11,707 nt of DNA from Methanosarcinales archaeon (GTDB lineage: Archaea > Halobacteriota > Syntropharchaeia > Alkanophagales > Methanospirareceae). Both the position numbers and the translations under genes were made by a program. The stretch spans positions 1-11,707 of the forward strand of contig JAODGL010000041.1 in assembly GCA_025464585.1 (NCBI GenBank), written 5' to 3'. Positions 6,044 to 11,707 of this stretch are shown in pieces (position 1 is the stretch's first letter; the number at the start of each line of letters is the position of its first letter). Below the pieces are notes generated by a model. That model searched no databases and had not been told where the DNA came from. It saw only the letters and a list, made by a program, of their open reading frames with translations.

Positions 6044-6518
6044 AGCTGGATAACCGATGCTCTCCCTCTTTTCGTTTCCCTTCATCGCAGGGATGTATCC
6101 CCGTCTTGCAGAATATCTCAAAGTGCTCCAGCCACTGCGGATAATCAGGTGCGGATTGTACAAAGTTCACCAGGTTCTTTACCTGTTCTATTGTTTTCGG
6201 ATCCAATTCGTGCTCGATTATGCAAGCATCTTTGTTTGCTATCTCTTCAGGCACTTTTATTATTTCCAGGAACGCCCTTATCATCGTATGCCGCCCCCAT
6301 ACTGCTTTCCCTATCTTTTCCCCTTTTGGTGTTAAGGTCACGCCATCGTATTTTCGATATTCAACGAAACCCATGTCATTCAACCTCCGTACCATCTCCA
6401 CAACGCTTGAGGGCGTAACACCTAAAGCAAGTGCAATATCCTTTATCCTCGCATATCCCTTCCCTTCCGCAATGTTCAGAATCGCCTCGAGATAGTCTTC
6501 TGCTTTTCTACTTAGCAT
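6042..6518 (-). CDS. DtxR/MntR-family metal-dependent transcriptional repressor
   Basis: This 158-aa regulator has the winged helix-turn-helix in residues 1-65 (MLSRKAEDYLEAILNI, then ARIKDIALALGVTPSSVVEM and VRRLNDMGFVEY). The metal-binding dimerisation domain follows at 66-140, with no SH3-like third domain, as in MntR. Likely metal ligands are D8, E11, H77, C99, E102 and H103. D8 and H77 match MntR numbering, while C99 sits where MntR has Glu and DtxR/IdeR have Cys, so the site looks mixed. Proteins of this family bind Fe(II) or Mn(II) and then repress uptake or storage genes. Cys137 and Cys144 lie in the C-terminal part. ATG 6518 has no clear Shine-Dalgarno and follows the TATA box by about 25-33 bp, which suggests a leaderless or very short-leader mRNA. 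A palindrome overlaps the promoter, so autoregulation is likely. Confidence 0.9.
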   Translation of the reverse strand: MLSRKAEDYLEAILNIAEGKGYARIKDIALALGVTPSSVVEMVRRLNDMGFVEYRKYDGVTLTPKGEKIGKAVWGRHTMIRAFLEIIKVPEEIANKDACIIEHELDPKTIEQVKNLVNFVQSAPDYPQWLEHFEIFCKTGIHPCDEGKRKEGEHRLSS

Positions 6519-6530
6519 ACTCTAACATTA

Positions 6531-6543
6531 TTAGGGTACCCTA
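6531..6543. promoter_or_regulatory. DtxR-type operator upstream of the repressor gene
   Basis: The site TTAGGGTACCCTA contains the perfect 12-bp palindrome TAGGGTACCCTA (6532-6543). It lies 13-25 bp before the repressor ATG and abuts its TATA box. It shares the core TTAGG(G/C)TA(G/C)CCTA with the site at 5942-5955. A bound dimer would block transcription of the repressor gene itself. The divergent HAD gene starts about 90 bp away with its own TATA element, so an effect on it is less certain. Confidence 0.65.
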
Positions 6544-6552
6544 TATTTAAAC
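6543..6552 (-). promoter_or_regulatory. TATA box for the DtxR-family gene
   Basis: The minus strand reads GTTTAAATAT directly before the palindrome, about 25-34 bp upstream of the ATG. This spacing predicts transcription starting at or within a few bases of the start codon. Confidence 0.5.
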
Positions 6553-6579
6553 CTTTCATCTCTATAAGTTCTTCATCTA

Positions 6580-6589
6580 TCTTTATACT
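6580..6589 (+). promoter_or_regulatory. TATA box candidate for the HAD gene
   Basis: TCTTTATACT lies about 46-55 bp before ATG 6635, predicting a start near 6610. The match to box A is moderate. Confidence 0.4.
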
Positions 6590-6634
6590 TCAATCAAGAA
6601 AAATGTTAGAAGAGTAGACGAGACGGTGCATGAA

Positions 6635-7711
6635 ATGGAGAAAACAATATTTTTTGACCTTGAAGGACCTTTATCGCCGCAGGACAATGCTTACGAGGTG
6701 ATGAAGCTCACAGGAGAAGAAGGCGCGGTTATCTTTGAGGTTATAAGCAAATACGATGATATTATATCGCTTGAGGGCAGGGAAGACTACGAGCCCGGGG
6801 ATACCCTTGCCTTAATTGTGCCTTTCTTTTTGTTGCATGGCATAACAGAAGGTGACATAAAGAGGGTATCGGAGCGCGCAAAGATAGTAGAAGGCGCAGA
6901 ATATTTATTCAGGAAGTTGCAGGCTGAGAATTGGGACATCTACATCATATCCACAAGTTATGAGCAGCACGCTTACAATGTTGGTCGCAAACTGGGAGTT
7001 CCTCCTAACAATATTATCTGCACAAACATTTCAAAGACGCTACGCGAGAAGAAAGCTTTACCAAAGAAATTTTTGCATACAATAAAAAAGGCGGAAGAAG
7101 AGATAGTTGAGCTTTATTCTGATCTCGAGAATACCGAACTCATAGTAAATCGCTTAGATGATCTCTTCTTCACGCAACTCCCTTCTATGGGCTATGATAT
7201 TTTTACGACACGGGTAATAGGAGGTGAACGGAAAGCGGAGGCAGTGAGACAGATAGCGAAAGAGACAGGAGAGAAGATAAGCGATGCTATCGCAGTGGGA
7301 GACAGCATTACTGATTACAAGATGCTAAAAGAAGTTGCAACACATGGTGGAATCTCGGTGGTTTTCAATGGTAACGAATATGCAGTGCCTTATGCCAATG
7401 TAGGACTTGCATCTGGGGATATAAGATTCCTTCACATTTTATGCGATGCCTTTGTGCGAGGGGGGAAAGGGGAAGTGATGGAGGTGGTGACGAAATGGGA
7501 AGAGAACCGGGAGGTTTTTGAAAAAAATCCTTTTGATATTCCTGATAACTGTATTACAGCAGATGTAAGGGCTTTTATTACGAAACAAAAAAAGTCTTTT
7601 CCGTATTTCCATAATATCGAGCATGCAGACGAAAGAAGGAAAGAAGAGATAATAAAAATACACAAGCAAGTAAGAATGCAAGTGAGAGCAGATGCAGGCA
7701 AGCTGGGATAA
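6635..7711 (+). CDS. HAD-superfamily protein, EhaR-like
   Basis: This 358-aa HAD-fold protein resembles archaeal proteins annotated as energy-converting hydrogenase A subunit R (EhaR). Motif I is FFDLEGPLSPQDNAYEVM, with D8 as the expected nucleophile but E10 where phosphatases usually have a second Asp. Motif II is IISTS near residue 107. The motif III Lys is probably K200 in GGERKAEAVRQ. Motif IV is VGDSITDYKML with D223 and D227. A helical cap lies between motifs I and II and an extra insert between II and III. The C-terminal ~65 residues are a charged helical tail. I chose ATG 6635; an in-frame GTG at 6626 would add three residues. No hydrogenase gene is in the window, so the EhaR name reflects similarity only. 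A phosphatase role is possible, with motif I raising some doubt. It lies just upstream of the HdrA-like pair but that pair has its own TATA box. Confidence 0.8.
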   Translation: MEKTIFFDLEGPLSPQDNAYEVMKLTGEEGAVIFEVISKYDDIISLEGREDYEPGDTLALIVPFFLLHGITEGDIKRVSERAKIVEGAEYLFRKLQAENWDIYIISTSYEQHAYNVGRKLGVPPNNIICTNISKTLREKKALPKKFLHTIKKAEEEIVELYSDLENTELIVNRLDDLFFTQLPSMGYDIFTTRVIGGERKAEAVRQIAKETGEKISDAIAVGDSITDYKMLKEVATHGGISVVFNGNEYAVPYANVGLASGDIRFLHILCDAFVRGGKGEVMEVVTKWEENREVFEKNPFDIPDNCITADVRAFITKQKKSFPYFHNIEHADERRKEEIIKIHKQVRMQVRADAGKLG

Positions 7712-7721
7712 AAAAAGCAAA

Positions 7722-7733
7722 AAATTTATATAT
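7722..7733 (+). promoter_or_regulatory. TATA box for the hdrA-like operon
   Basis: AAATTTATATAT is a strong archaeal box A match lying 35-46 bp before ATG 7768. A start near 7754 would give a leader of about 14 nt that includes the purine-rich GGGTGAAAAAG before the ATG. Confidence 0.65.
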
Positions 7734-7767
7734 GGATAACGGATATTTGTGAAAGGGTGAAAAAGAT

Positions 7768-9390
7768 ATGGCGACTGAAGCAGCAGAAAAGGAGATGGAG
7801 ATGGAAAAAGAGAAGCCAGGAGCTATTGAGGAAGAAGCAACCAGGGGTATGATGGACTCAATAAAGAGCACGGTTGAAAAATCACTTTTAGAGAAGATAG
7901 AGGAGAAGGAGGTGGATGTCGTTCCAGAAGCGTTAGTGATAGGAGGAGGGATAGCAGGGATGTATGCCGCACTGGACATAGCAGATGCGGGATTCAAGGT
8001 GCATCTGGTGGAGCGCACGCCTTCCATCGGGGGACACATGGCACAACTCGATAAGACTTTCCCAACGCTCGATTGTTCTGCCTGTATTATAACACCGAGA
8101 TTGGTGGATGTTGGTGTCAATCCGAACATAAACCTGATGAGCTGTTCGGAAGTAATAGGCGTGGAAGGTTCGGTCGGCAATTTCAAAGTGAAGGTGTTGA
8201 AGCATGCGAAATACGTGGATGAGACGAAATGCACCGGCTGCATGATGTGTGAAGAAGCGTGTAGACTGAAGAACAGATTTCCAAACGAATTTGATTTAGG
8301 ACTGATGAAAAGAGCACCAATATACAGACCATTCCCCTTTGCAATTCCCGCTGCTTATACCATTGATAAAGAGCATTGTTTGATGCTGACGAAGGGTAAA
8401 TGTGGGAAAGCAACACTTGAAAGCACAATAGAAGCAGTAAAAAAGAAAGACAGAGGAGAAGAAATAACCAAAGATGAAGCTCCTCCTTGTGTCCTGGCGT
8501 GTGGTCCAAACTGCATACATCATGACATGCAGGATGAGGTAGTGGAGTTGAATGTGGGAGCAATCATAATCGCAACCGGATATGACATTATTGACCCGAC
8601 AGTGGCAGCGGAGTATAAATATGGTGTGTATCCAAATGTAATACACGGATTGGAGTTCGAACGTTACTCTTCTGCGAGCGGACCCACGTTTGGAAAGATA
8701 ATAGTACCCGGAACGGATAAGGAGCCGAAAGATGCGGTTTTTCTGTCCTGCGTGGGCTCGAGAAACAAGCAAACGGGGTATGAATACTGCTCTCGTGTAT
8801 GCTGCATGTATTTAGCGAAGCAGGCGCATTTGCTCCAGGAGAAAGTCCCGGATTGTAATATCACCGTGTGCTATCAAGATGTAAGAGCGTTTGGAAAAGG
8901 ATTTGAGGAGTTTTATGACCGCGTGAAGGGCGAAGGTCTCAGCTATCGAAGAGGTCTTGCTGCTGAGATATACAAAAAACCGGGCAGTGATAGGGTCATA
9001 GTGAGAGGAGAAGACACAATGCTTGGAGAGCCTTACGAACTCGAAGCAGACCTCGTGGTGCTTGGAATTGGCTTGAAACCAAGTGAAGGCAGTGAAAAGT
9101 TATGGGAAATGCTTGGTGTATCTCAAACGGTGGACAATTTTGCGAAAGAGGCACATCCAAAGCTCAGACCGGTTGATACGGATGTAGAAGGTGTCTTTGT
9201 TACCGGGTGCGCTCAGGGTCCAAAGGATATTCCCGACAGCGTTGCGCAGGCAAAGGCGGCGGCTGCTGCTGTTCTTTCTCTTTTAGCCCGTGGAAAAGCG
9301 AAGATACGACCTTCGGTTGCAGAGATGGAAGAAGAGATGTGTATAGGATACAGGTCGTTAAGAGAAATGGCGGGTAAGATAGAAGCATAA
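7768..9390 (+). CDS. HdrA-like protein, short form lacking the N-terminal and C-terminal ferredoxin domains
   Basis: This 540-aa relative of heterodisulfide reductase subunit A is a flavin and iron-sulfur protein of cytosolic electron transfer. After a charged helical lead (1-50) come the FAD motif VIGGGIAGMYAALDIADAGF (57-76) and IGGHMAQLDKTFPT, with LDCSACI (C103, C106) next. An inserted ferredoxin has CTGCMMCEEAC (C155, C158, C161, C165), and a second cysteine group is C204, C212, C241, C245 and C249. CVGSRNKQTGYEYCSRVCC (328-346) and the second Rossmann part VVLGIGLKP follow. Canonical HdrA begins with a ~150-residue CHCG-containing domain and ends with two [4Fe-4S] motifs. This copy has no such N-terminus and stops at EEEMCIGYRSLREMAGKIEA, where the downstream paralog has CIGCGRCEEAC. 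ATG 7768 has GGGTGA upstream and a good TATA box. The next gene starts 17 bp after the stop. Substrate and partners are unknown. Confidence 0.9.
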   Translation: MATEAAEKEMEMEKEKPGAIEEEATRGMMDSIKSTVEKSLLEKIEEKEVDVVPEALVIGGGIAGMYAALDIADAGFKVHLVERTPSIGGHMAQLDKTFPTLDCSACIITPRLVDVGVNPNINLMSCSEVIGVEGSVGNFKVKVLKHAKYVDETKCTGCMMCEEACRLKNRFPNEFDLGLMKRAPIYRPFPFAIPAAYTIDKEHCLMLTKGKCGKATLESTIEAVKKKDRGEEITKDEAPPCVLACGPNCIHHDMQDEVVELNVGAIIIATGYDIIDPTVAAEYKYGVYPNVIHGLEFERYSSASGPTFGKIIVPGTDKEPKDAVFLSCVGSRNKQTGYEYCSRVCCMYLAKQAHLLQEKVPDCNITVCYQDVRAFGKGFEEFYDRVKGEGLSYRRGLAAEIYKKPGSDRVIVRGEDTMLGEPYELEADLVVLGIGLKPSEGSEKLWEMLGVSQTVDNFAKEAHPKLRPVDTDVEGVFVTGCAQGPKDIPDSVAQAKAAAAAVLSLLARGKAKIRPSVAEMEEEMCIGYRSLREMAGKIEA

Positions 9391-9394
9391 AAAA

Positions 9395-9400
9395 GGAGGT
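9395..9400 (+). promoter_or_regulatory. Strong ribosome binding site of the second hdrA-like gene
   Basis: GGAGGT lies 7 bases before ATG 9408 in the 17-bp intergenic gap. It is the strongest Shine-Dalgarno in the window and supports both the start and co-transcription with the first copy. Confidence 0.8.
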
Positions 9401-9407
9401 AGGAAAG

Positions 9408-11567
9408 ATGGGAGAAGAGGAATATGATTACACAAAAGTCCCGATGGAGGGATATGTAGAGGGAGTAGCGTCAAAAGCACCGGAGGAAGCACCAAGAATC
9501 GGCGTTTATGTATGCCACTGCGGGATAAACATAAAGATGACTTTGGACGTAAGAGAACTTATGAATTATGCGGCGACATTACCAAATGTCGCTCTTGCAC
9601 GGCATTATATCTTTATGTGTTCGGACCCGGGGCAGGATTTGATAAGAAAAGACATTGCAGAGGGTAGAGTGAACCACGTGATAGTGGCTTCCTGTTCGCC
9701 TCGTATGCACGAGTCCACTTTCAGAAAGACCTGCTCTGATTCTGGGCTGAATCCGTTTTACTATGAAATGGCGAACATACGCGAGCATTGCAGTTGGCCG
9801 CATGTGGACTATCCGAAAGCGGCATTAGAGAAGGCGAAGGAATTGATAAGGAGTGCAGTTGCAAGATGTTCGTTATTGGAATCAATAGAGGAGAAAGAAG
9901 TGGAAGTCGCTCCAGAAGCGCTGGTAATAGGAGGAGGGATAACCGGGATGTATGCTGCATTGGACATCGCGAATGCAGGATACAAGGTGCATCTGGTGGA
10001 GAAGAACCCATCCATTGGCGGGCACGTGGCTCAATTGAACAGGACTTTCCCAACCCTTGAGCGCTCTACTTCTATCCTGACGCCGCGAATGATAGACGTT
10101 GGAGCACATCCGAACATAAATCTGATGACTTATTCGGAGGTTGAAGAGATAAGCGGGTATATCGGGAATTACGAGGTGAAGGTAAAGAGGAAGCCGAGAT
10201 ATATAGATACGGAGAAATGCAAGGATAAGGATTGTGAATTGTGTGTAGAAGCATGTCCGGTGAAAGATGTACCAAACGAATTTGATGAAGGATTAAGTAA
10301 GAGAAGTGCAATTTATATACCTTTTCCGTTTGCAGTTCCTCCTGTATATACCATTGATGCGGAACACTGTTTGTTGCTAAAGGAGGGTAAGTGCGGGGAT
10401 GCAACGCTTGAAACCATTAAAGAGGGTAAAGCGGTTCCACCTTGCATGGCGGCATGCCCGGGGGCAATAGATTTTGAGCAAAAGGAGGAGATAGTGGATT
10501 TGAACGTAGGGACAATAATAGTAGCTACTGGATATGACATTATAGACCCGACAGTATCGGCGGAATACAAGTATGGTGTGTATCCAAATATAATTACGGG
10601 ATTGGAGTTCGAGCGGTTGTCTTCGCCAAGCGGTCCAACTGGTGGTAAAATATTAGTAAACGGAAAGGAGCCGAAGGATGTTGTGTTCATCTCCTGCGTG
10701 GGGTCGAGGAACAAGCAAACGGGATATGAATATTGTAGTCGTGTATGCTGCATGTACCTGGCGAAGCAGGCGCATCTGGTAAAGGAGCAATTACCGGATG
10801 CAAACGTGACGATATGCTTCCAGGATGTGAGAGCGTTTGGAAAGGGCTTTGAGGAGTTTTATGGTGATGTGAAGAAGGAGGGTGTTTTCTACATGAGAGG
10901 GCTTCCGGGTGAGATATACAAAAAACCGGGCAGTGATAGAGTAGTGATAAGAGGAGAGGACACGTTGATTGGCGAGCCATATGAGATGGAAGCCGACCTT
11001 GTGGTGCTTGGCGTGGGATTGAAACCTAATAAAGGCGTAGAGGGCGTAGTAGATATGCTGAAACTCTCCAAAACCCCTGACCAGTTCTTGTTGGAAGCGC
11101 ATCCCAAGCTCAGACCTGTTGATACGGCAACAGATGGCGTGTTCATTGCGGGCTGCTGTGTAAGCCCAAAAGACATAACAGATAGCATAGCGCAGGGTAA
11201 AGCAGCGGCTTCCGGGTCGCTTGTTTATTTAGTTAAAAGCAGGGCGAAGATAGAGCCTACGATATGCGAGATAAACGAGGAGGTTTGCATAGGCTGTGGG
11301 CGCTGTGAAGAAGCATGCCCGTTTGGCGCGCTTGCGCTTGACGAAGTTCGACATGTGATGACGGTAAACGAAGCGATTTGTAAGGGTTGTGGTGGTTGTA
11401 ATGCAATATGTCCTTCAGGAGCAGCGACAATGAAGCATTACCGCGACAGGCAGGTATATGCACAGATAGAGGCGTTGACTGAGGCAGAGGAGATAGGTGT
11501 GCCAGTTGCAGTGGCAGCGGAAGCGAGTTCAAATGCAGAAATGGAAGTGGAGCAGGGCTCAGAGTGA
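9408..11567 (+). CDS. hdrA: HdrA-like protein, long form with N-terminal domain and C-terminal double ferredoxin
   Basis: This 719-aa HdrA homolog has the full domain order. The N-terminal domain (31-135) has CHCG (C36, C38), FMCSDPGQDLI (C71), VASCSPRMHESTFR (C96) and ANIREHCSWPH (C128). The FAD domain starts at VIGGGITGMYAALDIANAGY (173-192). The inserted ferredoxin has C271, C276, C279 and C283, then C321, C329, C346 and C350. After CVGSRNKQTGYEYCSRVCC come two [4Fe-4S] motifs, CIGCGRCEEACP (627-638) and CKGCGGCNAICP (658-669), and an acidic tail. HdrA carries the FAD thought to bifurcate electrons between CoM-S-S-CoB reduction and ferredoxin in HdrABC complexes. One odd point is that the CX2C after the FAD motif, present in the first copy as LDCSACI, reads LERSTSI here, so both cysteines are lost. 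Identity with the upstream copy is very high in places, including 30 identical bases at 8964-8993 and 10910-10939, so the pair arose by duplication. Confidence 0.93.
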   Translation: MGEEEYDYTKVPMEGYVEGVASKAPEEAPRIGVYVCHCGINIKMTLDVRELMNYAATLPNVALARHYIFMCSDPGQDLIRKDIAEGRVNHVIVASCSPRMHESTFRKTCSDSGLNPFYYEMANIREHCSWPHVDYPKAALEKAKELIRSAVARCSLLESIEEKEVEVAPEALVIGGGITGMYAALDIANAGYKVHLVEKNPSIGGHVAQLNRTFPTLERSTSILTPRMIDVGAHPNINLMTYSEVEEISGYIGNYEVKVKRKPRYIDTEKCKDKDCELCVEACPVKDVPNEFDEGLSKRSAIYIPFPFAVPPVYTIDAEHCLLLKEGKCGDATLETIKEGKAVPPCMAACPGAIDFEQKEEIVDLNVGTIIVATGYDIIDPTVSAEYKYGVYPNIITGLEFERLSSPSGPTGGKILVNGKEPKDVVFISCVGSRNKQTGYEYCSRVCCMYLAKQAHLVKEQLPDANVTICFQDVRAFGKGFEEFYGDVKKEGVFYMRGLPGEIYKKPGSDRVVIRGEDTLIGEPYEMEADLVVLGVGLKPNKGVEGVVDMLKLSKTPDQFLLEAHPKLRPVDTATDGVFIAGCCVSPKDITDSIAQGKAAASGSLVYLVKSRAKIEPTICEINEEVCIGCGRCEEACPFGALALDEVRHVMTVNEAICKGCGGCNAICPSGAATMKHYRDRQVYAQIEALTEAEEIGVPVAVAAEASSNAEMEVEQGSE

Positions 11568-11591
11568 AGTTTGAACTTCACTCCTTTTTTT
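11562..11591 (+). terminator. Hairpin and T-run terminator of the hdrA-like operon
   Basis: GAGTGAAGT and ACTTCACTC (11562-11583) form a perfect 9-bp stem with a 4-nt loop, followed at once by C and seven T. The stem overlaps the TGA stop (11565-11567). This resembles an intrinsic terminator and marks the operon as two genes only. Confidence 0.75.
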
Positions 11592-11707
11592 ATTTATTTC
11601 ATTTCGATATTCACTATAAATATAAATCAACCCTTTTCGCGTTATTCCAAAGGTTCTCTTTGTATAATTCTATGCTCACCAGCGTAACCATGAGTATTAC
11701 TCCTTAT
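11592..11707. other. Right-edge intergenic stretch, no supported gene
   Basis: The AT-rich segment at 11613-11626 could serve as a TATA box for either strand. On the minus strand, a 25-codon frame (MVTLVSIELYKENLWNNAK and onward, ending at TAG 11614-11616) begins at ATG 11690, with AAGGAG upstream. On the plus strand, ATG 11690 opens a frame that runs off the edge. Neither is long enough to judge. Confidence 0.2.

Noticed and set aside
6017..6495. Three plus-strand open frames of about 90-133 aa
   Set aside because: All are antisense to the DtxR-family gene, whose family match is clear. Their translations lack protein-like composition.
7578..8772. Long minus-strand open frames (up to 221 aa) over the HAD/HdrA junction and HdrA
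   Set aside because: Shadows of strongly conserved plus-strand genes, rich in Ser, Leu, Cys and His from antisense codon bias. No promoters or ribosome sites were seen.
9721..11532. Several minus-strand open frames over the second HdrA gene
   Set aside because: Antisense to a full-length recognised HdrA. Composition and lack of start signals mark them as shadows.
1..11707. CRISPR arrays, insertion sequences, attachment sites
   Set aside because: I saw no regularly spaced repeats, transposase motifs, terminal inverted repeats or target duplications. The tRNA-Glu gene shows no partial duplicate in the window that would mark an integration site.

Overview
The window looks archaeal. Every gene that can be placed confidently is an archaeal type: TrmY (a SPOUT tRNA pseudouridine-54 N1-methyltransferase), an acidic-tailed P1/L12 stalk protein, two HdrA-like flavo-iron-sulfur proteins and an EhaR-like HAD protein. 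TATA/box A elements precede several genes, and the tRNA-Glu gene encodes no CCA. Tandem divergent HdrA copies beside an EhaR-like HAD protein point to a methanogen or anaerobic methane/alkane-oxidising euryarchaeon. An ANME-1/Methanophagales-like genome is my best guess, but this is inference.

Left part (1-3240): AT-rich and accessory in character. It holds the 3' part of a cobalamin-binding-type radical SAM protein cut by the window edge, an unrecognised 125-aa protein, a 419-aa protein with a PD-(D/E)XK nuclease core, and a 78-aa zinc-ribbon protein overlapping it by one base (TAATG). About 290 bp without a supported gene follows, with coding-like but broken traces on both strands.

Middle part (3242-6518): TrmY reads to the right, and its frame runs antisense through a convergent tRNA-Glu(UUC). 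Four protein genes then lie on the minus strand: P1/L12 under its own promoter, a coiled-coil DUF2325 protein, a 53-aa small protein just upstream of it, and a DtxR/MntR-family metal-dependent repressor. Near-identical palindromes of the form TTAGG(G/C)TA(G/C)CCTA lie upstream of the small-protein/DUF2325 pair and upstream of the repressor gene. This suggests a small autoregulated metal-responsive regulon. The DUF2325 domain carries CX2CX2CX2C, which suggests a metal or Fe-S site.

Right part (6519-11707): divergently from the repressor lies an EhaR-like HAD protein. Next, from a clear TATA box, is a two-gene unit of HdrA paralogs closed by a strong hairpin plus T-run terminator. The first copy lacks the N-terminal domain and the C-terminal double ferredoxin but keeps the CX2C after the FAD motif. 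The second has the opposite set. This reciprocal loss suggests the two products work together as an asymmetric HdrA pair in electron transfer or flavin-based bifurcation. No hdrB, hdrC, mvhD or hydrogenase gene lies in the window, so partners must be encoded elsewhere. The last ~115 bp hold no gene I can support.
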